7,722 nt of DNA from Megasphaera sp. AM44-1BH (GCF_003467125.1 NZ_QSFA01000041.1:1-7722), one strand, 5' to 3'. Positions 1 to 6,431 are shown, counted from the first letter of the stretch. Numbers and translations: made by a program. The notes: generated by a model from the letters alone, not told the origin.

Positions 1-3000
1 TTCTTGTTATCGAGACCATTCAGATAATTGCCGTTTTCAGGGTTGCTATCACCAGCCGTATTGGCCTGTTTGCCCAGAGTCATGGCGCTGTCACCGGAAC
101 CAATGACTACCTGGCCGTTGGAGCCATTGATGGCAACCTGCTTATTGGAATCGTTGCCCAGGATGATATCATCATTCAGGTTCACCGTGTGATCATCATT
201 CACGGTGATGTTTTTGCCGCTCTTGGCTTCCGAAGCTTTGGCTTCATTCTTGGCCAGCTGCTTCACATCGCCGATACTGGCCGCATTATTGTCGCCGGCA
301 TCTTTATACTGTTTGCCATCGATGCCACTTCCGATGTTGGTAATCTGCTTGGCTCCGCCGTTGATGCCCTGATCCGTAATCGTGATGTCACCGACTTTGA
401 CCTTGTTGGTTTCCACGCCATCACTGTTGATAGTAGTATTCCCGGCTTTGATGCTGCCGTCTTTGGTTAAATCTACATCTTTGTTCAGTTCAACTTTTAT
501 GGCTTTATTATCCATATCAACAGAAGTCTTGATGTTCCCAGCTTTTTCTACAGTCCCATCAGCCTTGTAAGTGGTATCGCCCTTAATCTGGATAGCCCTG
601 CCAAGGTCCTGTTTCACAACCTTGTCAGTACCTTTTTCATCAGAACTCAGCGCAAAACCACCGCCGTTTGCCTCGTTGGTAATGGAACCGGCAACATCCC
701 GGAGCTGACCTTCCGTCGCGGCCCGGTTTTCCGTCACATGGTCCTTGTCCCACTTGGTGTTATCAAGACCGGTAATATAGTTGCCATTGGCCGGATTCTT
801 GGTATCAGAATTATCCTGTCCGCCAATGGTGATTTTGTTGTCACCGCCCACCGTAACCTTGGTAAAGTCCGGGGTATCGGTCATGACGATTTCCAGTCCG
901 TCGCCACTCTTGCGGACGCCCAGGTTCTTGCTGGATGCCTTGGCTACAGCGTCTTTATCCAAGCCGCCTTTAATGGACAGGGTTTCATTCAACTTCCGGG
1001 TGACTTCCTGGCCGTCGTTGCCCACGAATTTCAGGCCGTCGTCCAGGGTGGCCACGGTCTGGGCATTCTGGCCAGCCTTGTCGGTATATACAATGCGGGT
1101 GATGTCCGTGCCGCCAAGATTTTCCTTGCCGGTCTTGCCGTCTTCGCCCTTCTGTCCTTTTTCCGTCTTGATGATGGTAGTGCTGTACCCTTGTTTGCCG
1201 TCGGTCCCCGGCAGGCCATCTTTGCCGGTCAGGCCAAGGGTGCCTTCCTGGCCGTCCGTACCATCTTTGCCTAAAGCCAGCTTGTCGTTGAGATTGATAT
1301 TGTAAGTCATCAGGCCATCGCTGTCTTTTTTGGCCGCAATCATCAGGTTGCCATTCTGGGTATCATATTCCCCATAGGCATTGGCTCCCGGTTCAGCTGT
1401 TGCCGGATTGGATTTATCGTTCACCGTGACCACCGTACGCTTGCCGGCGGCCGCAGCGGCGTTGTTGATGGCTTCGCTGACTTTGGCCAGCTGGTCTTCC
1501 GTAGCCGCCCGGCCGCTCTGGATTTTTTTGCTGTCCCAGTTGGTGTTCTTCAGTCCGGTGATGTAATAATCATCATTGGAGTTGGCGCTTTCCGTGCCAT
1601 CGGCATTCTTGCCGCTCTGGACGCCGATCACGATACCGCCACTGTAGGTGTCTCCGGTTTTGACGCCGCCTACGCGGACCGTATTGAACCGTACATCGTC
1701 AGCAGTGGAAATGGTCACGTTATCCGTATCGACTGTATCGCCGGTAATGGTGATGTTCTGGCCCTGAATCAGATTGACTTTGGGGTTCGTCGGCGTTACG
1801 GCTTTTTGCTTCGTGCCGTTAACATCCAGTTCCCAGCCCTTGTTTACTGTATCGATTACCGGCTGGACGGTGGTGTTGGCGATATTCTTCACATCGCCGA
1901 TATTGGCCCCGTTGGTCAGGGTATTGTAGGTCGGATTTTTATCAGCGTCAGTGCCATCGGAGCCGCTGCCCATGTTGTTGACCTGGTTGCCACCGAAGGA
2001 AATCTTGTCGCCGTTGATGACCACATGCTTGGTTTCATCTGTTTTATCGTTGGTGATGGTAATGCCGCTGTCGTTCTGGACGGTCTTGCCAGTGGTGACG
2101 GAATTCAGGCCTTTCAGGTCCTTGGCCAGTTTCACCGTCAGGGTATCGGTGCCGTTGGAAACCACGCCGATGTTGTTGTCGGTGAGAGCATCCTTACTGG
2201 TCACGCCGCCGTTGATGGTGGTCTTCTGGTTCATGGTGCGGGCAAAGCCGGTGCTGTCGGGTGTGCCGTCGGTTTTGATATCCCCGGCGTAGATCTGGCC
2301 ATCATCCATGGTGGCGATATCGTGGCGGAGCCCCTGGGCATCCTGGTACCCCAGCCGGGTGGACTTGGTTTCGTTGTCAGACGTGGTGATGTTCTTGCCG
2401 CCCGTCAGAGTCTTGTCCCCATAATGGACACTGGTGTCCGCCTTGGCGGCTTTGCCATCCTTATCCTGCTGGTCCTTGTTCCCCGTATAAATCACGTTAT
2501 CAGTGATTACAGTAGTGAAGGTGGGCTTTTCATCCATGAGGATGGAGATATCCCCGTTTTCGGCGATGCGGGTGGTCAGGTTGGCCGTGCTGTAGCTGTG
2601 GTTGTCCCTTTCGTCACTGGCCTTGATGGCAATGGTGTCGCCGAGCTTGCGGCTGACCACCTTGTAGCCCTTGTAGTTGTCCGTGGTATTGGATACATCC
2701 TTGGAGTTGGTGGTGAAACTGAGGCCCGCCGCTTTCAGCTGGGCCACGTTCACGGCATCCGTATCCAGAGAACCGGCTGCCACACCGGTGATTTGGCGGG
2801 TCATCAGGCTGCCTTCTGCGTCGTTGCCGATGGCAATGGCGTTGGCTTTGGAAACCCAGGCTGCGGAAGTATTGCTGGAAGCCTTTCCGGTCAGCACATC
2901 ATAGCCTATGGAACCGCTGGAACGGTTAGCCAGAGCCCCACTGCCCAGAGCCACGCTGTCCGCCAGTTTGGCTTGTGCGCCGTTTCCGATGGCAGCAGCA

Positions 3001-6000
3001 TTAGCAGCTGTTTCATCCACCGTACCGCCCAGAGCCGCCAGTGAATTTTCTGCCGCAGCTGTAGAATATTCTCCAAAAGCTACTGAATACTTCCCGCTGG
3101 CGGTAGAATCACTGCCAAATGCCGTGGCACTTTCTCCGCTGGCAAGGGTCCGTTCCCCAAAAGCAGTAGCCCGTTTTTCCGTAGCCTTGGTTTCCTGACC
3201 AAAGGCAGTGGCATTGTTGCCGCTGGCAGTGGTCCGTTCGCCGAAGGATACGGCATTATCTCCGCTGGCCACATTGTTGGCCGGTTCTGCCGTAGTATCC
3301 GTCTGCTGCCCGCCAAAAGCCAGGGCATACTGGCCTGTCGCCGTGCCATACTGGCCGATGACCGTGGCGCCGAAGCCGTCTGCTTTGGCCTTATAGCCGA
3401 TGGCAACGGCGTTTTCTGCATCCTTCGTTGTGGATGCACTGACACCGGCTGCCATGGAATTTTTAGCCACAGCACCTTCGTTGGTATAGTTGGTATCTGT
3501 TTCCGTATCGGGAGACCAGACGCTGTAGTCATGCATATTGACCTTCTGGGTGGCCGCTTTCAGCTGGGCCACGTTGACGGCATCCGTATCCAGAGTACCA
3601 GCAGCCAGATTGTTCAGCTGGCGGGTAATGGCCGTGGCAGTGATTTTGCCATCCCCATCCCGTTCTTCTGCCCGGCCGATGGAAACGGCTTCGTCCGTGG
3701 ACTGCCAGGTTGAAGTATCATCCACAGAAGCCACGCCGGTATGCGGATCGTAGCCTTCTATATTTTTATCGGCACCAGATTTGGAATTCTTGCCCAAAAC
3801 GATGGAATTGGCCCGCCAAGCGTTGGTCCCTTCGCCGATGGCAATGGCGTTTTCACCCCAGACCCCGCTATTCTGGCCGATAGCAATACCATGGGCCGTG
3901 GTCCCGGCTCCAGATCCCAGGGCAATGCTGTAATTCCCCCAGGCTCCTCCGCCACCCAGAGCAACGGCATTTTGTCCCGTGGCATTGGAACCGGCACCTA
4001 CGGCAGCGGACTGGTATCCGGAAGACTGGGCTCCATAACCTACAGCCGTGCCCGTATTGGAAGCCTTGGTTTCTGTGCCTACGCCGGTACTCTGGTAAGC
4101 CACACTGGCATTCTGGCCCAGAGCCACCCCATAGGAACCTGTGACGGAAGCATTGGATCCGATGGCCGTACCACTAGTTAAACTTCCGCTGATATGGGCG
4201 CCCCCAATGACCGTAGAATCCGAAATGGAATCGCTCCAATACCCGCCAACAGTAGAGTTCTTGCCGATAGCCGTCACATTGGTCCCTTTGGCACTGGCCC
4301 CGCCAATGGCGGTAGAATAACTGCCCTGGACAGAAGTCCCATAGCCCAACGCGGTGGAATGATCCCCTGAAGCCACGGAGCTATTGCCTACGGCCGTGGC
4401 ATAGGCATAGTTGGCATTGGCCCCCTGTCCTACTGCCGTGGAATTCGTATCACCGGCATGGCCGCCCACAGCCGTACTCTGAGACCCAGTAGCCGAAGAA
4501 CCCCATCCAATGGCCGTAGCCTGATTCGTGGTAGCGTTGGCACTGTTTCCCACTGAAACAGATTGATGGCCCGTGGCCGAACCGCCTACGGTAATTGCCT
4601 GGCCGCCGCTAGTGGCAGAGCCGGCTCCGATGGCGATTTCGTTGGCGCTGTTGGTATGACCTCCGATGGCGATGGAGTTATCCCCTGCGGCAGAAGCCGC
4701 ATTGATATAGCCCCAGTTATCCTTCGAAGAGCCGATGGCAATGGAATAGTTTCCGATGGCATGGCCACCTACAGACGTGGAATAAGAGCCCTGAGCCGTA
4801 GAACCATACCCTACTTCCACAGAATGGCCTCCTTTGGCGTGGCCCCCTACCGCTACCGAGTAAGCACTTTGGGCGGTGGAACCGGTTCCTACCTGCACCG
4901 CATAGTACCCTTGGGCATGTCCGCCGATAGCGACAGAGCCTTCCTGCTGTGCACTGGTCCCGGAACCGATGGATACGCTGTCCTTCCCCATGGCTGCAGC
5001 CCGGTATCCGTAAGCGGAGGCATCTTCTCCCGACGCATAGGTCTGGGTACCCACGGCTGTAGCATTGTTCCCCTTGGCCATGGCACTGACCCCGGCCGCC
5101 AAGGCATTGTTCCCGGTGGCTCCATCGTTCAGGTAGTTGTTGTTCCCAGCTGCATCCGTTGCTTCCGTGGTCTTCACGCTGTAATAATGGGTCATGGCTT
5201 CTTTCAGCTGGGCCAGGTTGACTGCGTCGCTGTCTTCACTGCCGGCGGCCACATGGGTGATCTGACGGCTGGCACCGCCATTGCCAATGGACAGAGCCCC
5301 TTCCCCGGACTGCCAAGCTGTACCAGTCTTGACGGATGTAGTGCCCGTCTTAGGGTCCCAGCCGGTAACGCCGCCGGAGCGGTCTGCTTCCGAACCTTTG
5401 CCCAAGGCAATAGAACCTTCCACGCTGGCCTTTGTTTCCTTGCCGATGGCTACACCATTTTCTTTGGCTACGGCCGTATCACCTACGGCTACAGCCGAAT
5501 TATCGGCCGTGGATCGGTAACCGACGGCTACGGCATTACTACCGTTGGCGGTGACTTCTGTGCCGGCAGCGATAGAGTTGTCCGCAGACTGATAGAGTGT
5601 GACAGAATAAAGATGGTCCGTATTGTCGGATTTCTGGTAGTTGTAAACCGGCTTACCATCTTTCTGGTCAGACTTACTGGCATCGCTGGTGATTTCGGTT
5701 TTGGTCACTTCTTCACCGGTAGCCGGATCTTTTTCTGTATACGTATGGACATATTGGGGTGTAGTGGTGGTATTGCCATCTGCATCACGGAACACCTGGG
5801 GCACCTGAGTGGGATTGCCATCCTTATCTTTGTACCAGACAGCCTTTTCTGCATCAGTAGTCTTATTACCATCTGCATCGGCATAGTAGGTGATAGGTTT
5901 GTTGGTAATTTTCGCTCCATTGCCGATAGCCGTGGAATTATCCCCTTCAGCATGATTGTTGTAGCCTACAGTCGTGGAGCCGCCAGATTCGGTGGAAGTA

Positions 6001-6416
6001 GTCAGATCAGCAGCTTTTCCTTCACTACTCACTAGCTGCGTATTATCTTTATTATCCATAGGCTGCCCATTCTTCGTCGTTTCCCCTTCCGCCACATTGC
6101 GCAAGGTATCTGAATTCGTGCCAATGGTCGTATTATTTTGTCCCTGAGCTTTTTCTCCTTTTGCAACGGTTTCTTTTCCAATAATGAGATTCCCCTGAGT
6201 ATCATAGGCCGCTTTACCGCCATTGCCCAGGTCCACCGGCTCGGCCGCCAGTGCATAGGACGACAAACAGAGGGTAATAGCCAGAGTCAGTGCACCAATA
6301 CGGCTTCTACTGCTCGTCCGCTGTGACTGTTCTTTTCCATGGCTTTTGGCCAGTTCCGACACGACAACATAGCAATTCCGTACTTTGTTGTAAATGACTT
6401 TGTAAATTTTGTTCAT
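1..6416 (-). CDS. Giant trimeric autotransporter adhesin (YadA/Hia-like), N-terminal part, 3' end outside window
   Basis: A single reading frame runs from the ATG at 6416-6414 to the left edge without a stop, giving 2138 complete codons; spot translation at several points shows no frameshift. The start is fixed by a strong ribosome binding site and by an extended signal peptide beginning MNKIYKVIYNKVRN. Domain order: extended signal peptide (residues 1-57, cut expected at ALA/AEP); head 1 (about 58-383) with a hydrophilic insertion at 172-266; neck 1 (384-405); a very long head 2 (about 406-931); neck 2 (932-953); head 3 (about 954-1206); neck 3 (1207-1228); then a repetitive stalk to residue 2138 with a collagen-like stretch at 1716-1765. 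Heads are built from the YadA-type repeat with a core such as S-x-A-x-G, mostly 14 residues. No membrane anchor is visible; it must lie beyond the left edge. The family forms surface trimers for adhesion or autoaggregation; the ligand here is unknown. Family assignment is very secure. Confidence 0.97.
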   Translation of the reverse strand, partial: MNKIYKVIYNKVRNCYVVVSELAKSHGKEQSQRTSSRSRIGALTLAITLCLSSYALAAEPVDLGNGGKAAYDTQGNLIIGKETVAKGEKAQGQNNTTIGTNSDTLRNVAEGETTKNGQPMDNKDNTQLVSSEGKAADLTTSTESGGSTTVGYNNHAEGDNSTAIGNGAKITNKPITYYADADGNKTTDAEKAVWYKDKDGNPTQVPQVFRDADGNTTTTPQYVHTYTEKDPATGEEVTKTEITSDASKSDQKDGKPVYNYQKSDNTDHLYSVTLYQSADNSIAAGTEVTANGSNAVAVGYRSTADNSAVAVGDTAVAKENGVAIGKETKASVEGSIALGKGSEADRSGGVTGWDPKTGTTSVKTGTAWQSGEGALSIGNGGASRQITHVAAGSEDSDAVNLAQLKEAMTHYYSVKTTEATDAAGNNNYLNDGATGNNALAAGVSAMAKGNNATAVGTQTYASGEDASAYGYRAAAMGKDSVSIGSGTSAQQEGSVAIGGHAQGYYAVQVGTGSTAQSAYSVAVGGHAKGGHSVEVGYGSTAQGSYSTSVGGHAIGNYSIAIGSSKDNWGYINAASAAGDNSIAIGGHTNSANEIAIGAGSATSGGQAITVGGSATGHQSVSVGNSANATTNQATAIGWGSSATGSQSTAVGGHAGDTNSTAVGQGANANYAYATAVGNSSVASGDHSTALGYGTSVQGSYSTAIGGASAKGTNVTAIGKNSTVGGYWSDSISDSTVIGGAHISGSLTSGTAIGSNASVTGSYGVALGQNASVAYQSTGVGTETKASNTGTAVGYGAQSSGYQSAAVGAGSNATGQNAVALGGGGAWGNYSIALGSGAGTTAHGIAIGQNSGVWGENAIAIGEGTNAWRANSIVLGKNSKSGADKNIEGYDPHTGVASVDDTSTWQSTDEAVSIGRAEERDGDGKITATAITRQLNNLAAGTLDTDAVNVAQLKAATQKVNMHDYSVWSPDTETDTNYTNEGAVAKNSMAAGVSASTTKDAENAVAIGYKAKADGFGATVIGQYGTATGQYALAFGGQQTDTTAEPANNVASGDNAVSFGERTTASGNNATAFGQETKATEKRATAFGERTLASGESATAFGSDSTASGKYSVAFGEYSTAAAENSLAALGGTVDETAANAAAIGNGAQAKLADSVALGSGALANRSSGSIGYDVLTGKASSNTSAAWVSKANAIAIGNDAEGSLMTRQITGVAAGSLDTDAVNVAQLKAAGLSFTTNSKDVSNTTDNYKGYKVVSRKLGDTIAIKASDERDNHSYSTANLTTRIAENGDISILMDEKPTFTTVITDNVIYTGNKDQQDKDGKAAKADTSVHYGDKTLTGGKNITTSDNETKSTRLGYQDAQGLRHDIATMDDGQIYAGDIKTDGTPDSTGFARTMNQKTTINGGVTSKDALTDNNIGVVSNGTDTLTVKLAKDLKGLNSVTTGKTVQNDSGITITNDKTDETKHVVINGDKISFGGNQVNNMGSGSDGTDADKNPTYNTLTNGANIGDVKNIANTTVQPVIDTVNKGWELDVNGTKQKAVTPTNPKVNLIQGQNITITGDTVDTDNVTISTADDVRFNTVRVGGVKTGDTYSGGIVIGVQSGKNADGTESANSNDDYYITGLKNTNWDSKKIQSGRAATEDQLAKVSEAINNAAAAAGKRTVVTVNDKSNPATAEPGANAYGEYDTQNGNLMIAAKKDSDGLMTYNINLNDKLALGKDGTDGQEGTLGLTGKDGLPGTDGKQGYSTTIIKTEKGQKGEDGKTGKENLGGTDITRIVYTDKAGQNAQTVATLDDGLKFVGNDGQEVTRKLNETLSIKGGLDKDAVAKASSKNLGVRKSGDGLEIVMTDTPDFTKVTVGGDNKITIGGQDNSDTKNPANGNYITGLDNTKWDKDHVTENRAATEGQLRDVAGSITNEANGGGFALSSDEKGTDKVVKQDLGRAIQIKGDTTYKADGTVEKAGNIKTSVDMDNKAIKVELNKDVDLTKDGSIKAGNTTINSDGVETNKVKVGDITITDQGINGGAKQITNIGSGIDGKQYKDAGDNNAASIGDVKQLAKNEAKASEAKSGKNITVNDDHTVNLNDDIILGNDSNKQVAINGSNGQVVIGSGDSAMTLGKQANTAGDSNPENGNYLNGLDNK
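3..29 (-). repeat. Stalk Trp module, copy 3, cut by window edge
   Basis: The last visible residues of the giant adhesin (2130-2138) read NYLNGLDNK after NPENGN. This is the start of a third copy, 251 residues after copy 2. The Trp and RAATE part would lie just beyond the window. Confidence 0.65.
702..779 (-). repeat. Stalk Trp module, copy 2
   Basis: Residues 1880-1905 contain YITGLDNTKWDKDH followed by ENRAATEGQL, matching copy 1 (263 residues earlier) at the Tyr, GL, NT, WD and RAATE positions. It is preceded by NPANGN, as copy 3 is preceded by NPENGN, so copies 2 and 3 are closer to each other than either is to copy 1. Confidence 0.8.
1122..1271 (-). repeat. Collagen-like Gly-X-Y segment within the stalk
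   Basis: Residues 1716-1743 form nine uninterrupted Gly-X-Y triplets plus a final Gly (starting GKDGTDGQEG and including GKDGLPGTDGKQG). A ten-residue break (YSTTIIKTEK) follows, then four more triplets (GQKGEDGKTGKE) at 1754-1765. The X and Y positions are rich in Lys, Asp, Gln, Glu and Thr, as in bacterial collagen-like proteins that lack hydroxyproline. Three chains already run in parallel in this type of protein, so a short triple helix is geometrically plausible. The triplet pattern is seen directly; the fold is inferred. Confidence 0.82.
1488..1568 (-). repeat. Stalk Trp module, copy 1
   Basis: Residues 1617-1643 contain YITGLKNTNWDSKK followed by SGRAATEDQL. The same pattern (Y-I/L-T/N-GL-x-NT-x-WD, then RAATE-x-QL) recurs at 702-779 and begins again at the left edge. 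Such segments in trimeric autotransporters sit at transitions between beta-rich and coiled-coil stalk parts. A preceding Asn/Asp-rich turn (ESANSNDDY) is also shared in character by the copies. Confidence 0.8.
2728..2770 (-). repeat. Direct repeat copy B (neck 3), 43 bp
   Basis: On the plus strand this copy begins gccgctttcagctgggcc. It matches the copy at 3553-3595 at 42 of 43 positions by eye; the single difference is a c here against a g there. The copies are 825 bp apart, exactly 275 codons, and in the same frame. Confidence 0.85.
2733..2798 (-). other. Neck motif 3, head-to-stalk junction
   Basis: Residues 1207-1228 read RQITGVAAG, SLDTD, AVNVAQLK, the best match of the three to the canonical neck. 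After it the sequence no longer contains head repeats and changes to stalk-type sequence (AAGLSFTTNSKDV, KLGDTIAIK), so this neck marks the junction between the three-headed distal part and the stalk. Confidence 0.92.
2799..3557 (-). other. Head module 3
   Basis: Residues about 954-1206 follow the same plan as heads 1 and 2: opening with HDYSV and KNSMAAGVSA, a run of YadA-head repeats, then GYDVLTG, a conserved Trp (AAWVS), AIAIG and MTRQ into neck 3. In the middle the hydrophobic core position changes from Ile or Val to Phe over several consecutive coils. Near residue 1120 the pattern loosens (AAAENSLAALGGTVDETAA) before ordinary repeats resume (NAAAIGNGAQ). Confidence 0.86.
3075..3317 (-). 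repeat. AFG-type head repeats (phenylalanine ladder)
   Basis: Six head coils carry Phe-Gly where the family normally has Ile-Gly or Val-Gly. The Phe residues are at 1034, 1058, 1072, 1086, 1100 and 1114; the last five are exactly 14 residues apart. Coils are typified by FGERTTASGNNATA and FGERTLASGESATA. The two FGERT coils lie 28 residues apart with similar DNA, suggesting duplication of an 84-bp two-coil unit. The outer positions are charged (ERT, QET, EYS), unlike the Ser/Gly-rich head 2. Confidence 0.8.
3553..3595 (-). repeat. Direct repeat copy A (neck 2), 43 bp
   Basis: This is the partner of the copy at 2728-2770. Both encode the TDAVNVAQLKAA part of the neck. Similarity decays on both sides, but the flanking neck codons are still related. 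Recombination between the copies would remove or duplicate one head-plus-neck unit while keeping the reading frame. Confidence 0.85.
3558..3623 (-). other. Neck motif 2
   Basis: Residues 932-953 read RQLNNLAAG, TLDTD, AVNVAQLK, a near-canonical neck connector. It is followed directly by MHDYSV and the opening of head 3. Its DNA is almost identical to that of neck 3, while neck 1 differs more, which suggests that neck 2 and neck 3 are related by a more recent duplication or gene conversion. Confidence 0.92.
3624..5201 (-). other. Head module 2, very long YadA-type beta-roll
   Basis: Residues about 406-931 contain roughly thirty YadA-head repeats by eye. The module opens with HYYSVK and GNNALAAGVSA and closes with GYDPHTG, a conserved Trp (TWQS), AVSIG, a charged loop (EERDGDGK), then AITRQ into neck 2. 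Such repeats fold as a left-handed parallel beta-roll, one coil per repeat, with three chains packed around the trimer axis. At the usual one coil per repeat this head would be several times longer than the eight-coil head of Yersinia YadA. Short insertions interrupt the regular spacing (SSKDNWGYINAASAA near residue 565; GGYWSDSISDS near 730). Confidence 0.88.
4437..4979 (-). repeat. Compound 14+12-residue head repeat with GGH turns
   Basis: Within head 2, ordinary 14-residue coils (VGYGSTAQGSYSTS type) alternate with shortened 12-residue coils (VGGHAKGGHSVE type), giving a 26-residue, 78-bp compound unit. The short coils carry a GGH turn with His at residues 500, 526, 552, 587 and 653; residue 613 in the same register is Ser. 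Spacings are 26, 26, 35 (one coil has a 9-residue insertion), 26 and 40. The regularity is lost on the C-terminal side, where related turns read GGAS and GGAH. The repeat is seen directly; any role for the histidines is inference. Confidence 0.8.
5202..5267 (-). other. Neck motif 1
   Basis: Residues 384-405 read RQITHVAAG, then SEDSD, then AVNLAQLK. This is the classic neck connector of trimeric autotransporters, which joins a wide beta-roll head to a narrow coiled coil and helps trimerisation. Here it is followed almost at once by YYSV and a new head, so it links two heads rather than a head to a long stalk. It is the most diverged of the three necks. Confidence 0.9.
5268..6245 (-). other. 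Head module 1 with DxDGN-repeat insertion
   Basis: This covers residues about 58-383 of the giant adhesin. Degenerate YadA-head repeats (for example STTVGYNNHAEGDNSTAIG) are interrupted at residues 172-266. After the insertion, HLYSV opens a regular run of head repeats (NAVAVGYRSTADNSAVAVG and following). The module closes with a GWDPKTG segment, a conserved Trp (AWQS), a LSIG turn, and then RQITHVAAG leading into the neck. The same opening (YSV, then AAG with V or T) and the same closing order recur in heads 2 and 3, so each head plus neck is a repeated unit. Confidence 0.85.
5619..5903 (-). repeat. Hydrophilic insertion with three DxDGN repeats
   Basis: Residues 172-266 do not follow the YadA-head pattern. 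Three related short repeats are visible: DADGN at 180-184, DKDGN at 197-201 and DADGN at 211-215, each followed by a Thr-rich stretch or by TQVP, with aromatic residues (YY, WY, VF) in front. A charged segment rich in Thr, Lys and Glu follows (EKDPATGEEVTKTE), then a Tyr-rich return to the head at YNYQKSDNTDHLYS. The spacing is 17 then 14 residues. The DxDG pattern resembles acidic calcium-binding loops, but it is shorter than a full EF-hand or thrombospondin type 3 loop, so metal binding is only a suggestion. Confidence 0.6.
6246..6416 (-). other. Extended signal peptide (ESPR plus Sec signal)
   Basis: Residues 1 to about 28 match the extended signal peptide region typical of large type V secreted proteins: MNKIYKVIYNK, then RNCYVVVSELAKSHGK. 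A basic, Ser/Arg-rich linker (29-40) follows, then a hydrophobic core around GALTLAITLCLSS (41-53) and a likely signal peptidase I site at ALA/AEP, between residues 57 and 58. In this family the extension is thought to slow Sec translocation and limit misfolding of very long passengers. The cysteine in the hydrophobic core is not in a lipobox context, so a lipoprotein is unlikely. Confidence 0.93.
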
Positions 6417-6420
6417 AAAG

Positions 6421-6431
6421 TCCCCCACCTT
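6421..6431 (-). promoter_or_regulatory. Ribosome binding site of the giant adhesin
   Basis: The minus strand reads AAGGTGGGGGA, ending four bases before the ATG at 6416. It is purine-rich and close to the Shine-Dalgarno consensus with suitable spacing, which supports this ATG as the true start. Confidence 0.85.

Larger units (their letters stand above)
1..2732 (-). other. Stalk region with repeated modules
   Basis: Residues 1229-2138 lack head repeats and show the mixed beta and coiled-coil sequence of trimeric autotransporter stalks. Recognisable family motifs include VKLAKDLKGLNSVTTG (about 1420-1440), GSGSDG with ANIGDVKNI (about 1480-1510), KQITNIGSG with AASIGDVKQL (about 2050), and the three Trp modules annotated separately. 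A pair of longer blocks also recurs: IATMDDGQIYAGD near residue 1370 and VATLDDGLKFVGND near residue 1788, each followed by a similar INGG or IKGG segment. The stalk is cut by the window edge, so the total length and anchor are unknown. Confidence 0.85.

Noticed and set aside
1523..1529. A run of seven A in the coding strand of the stalk, a possible slippage or phase-variation site
   Set aside because: It encodes a plain Lys-Lys pair; seven bases is short for phase variation, and the frame is intact on both sides.
1806..3044. A 412-codon open frame on the plus strand
   Set aside because: It is antisense to the giant adhesin. Its Gly/Val/Ile-rich translation mirrors the repetitive codons on the other strand; it has no recognisable domain, and the minus-strand frame fully explains the region.
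3030..5200. CRISPR-like regular spacing of short repeats
   Set aside because: The periodicity (42, 36 or 78 bp) is a multiple of three and corresponds to protein head coils; the repeats are degenerate and fully coding, with no conserved repeat separated by unique spacers.
4563..6035. A 490-codon open frame on the plus strand
   Set aside because: It is antisense to heads 1 and 2. Stop codons are rare because the minus strand uses a restricted repetitive codon set; the product (GRAxGxDGxxI-like runs) resembles no family and has no ribosome binding site that I can support.
6246..6290. A lipoprotein signal at the cysteine within the hydrophobic core of the signal peptide
   Set aside because: The residues before the Cys (AITL) do not form a lipobox, and a good signal peptidase I site (ALA/AEP) follows shortly after.
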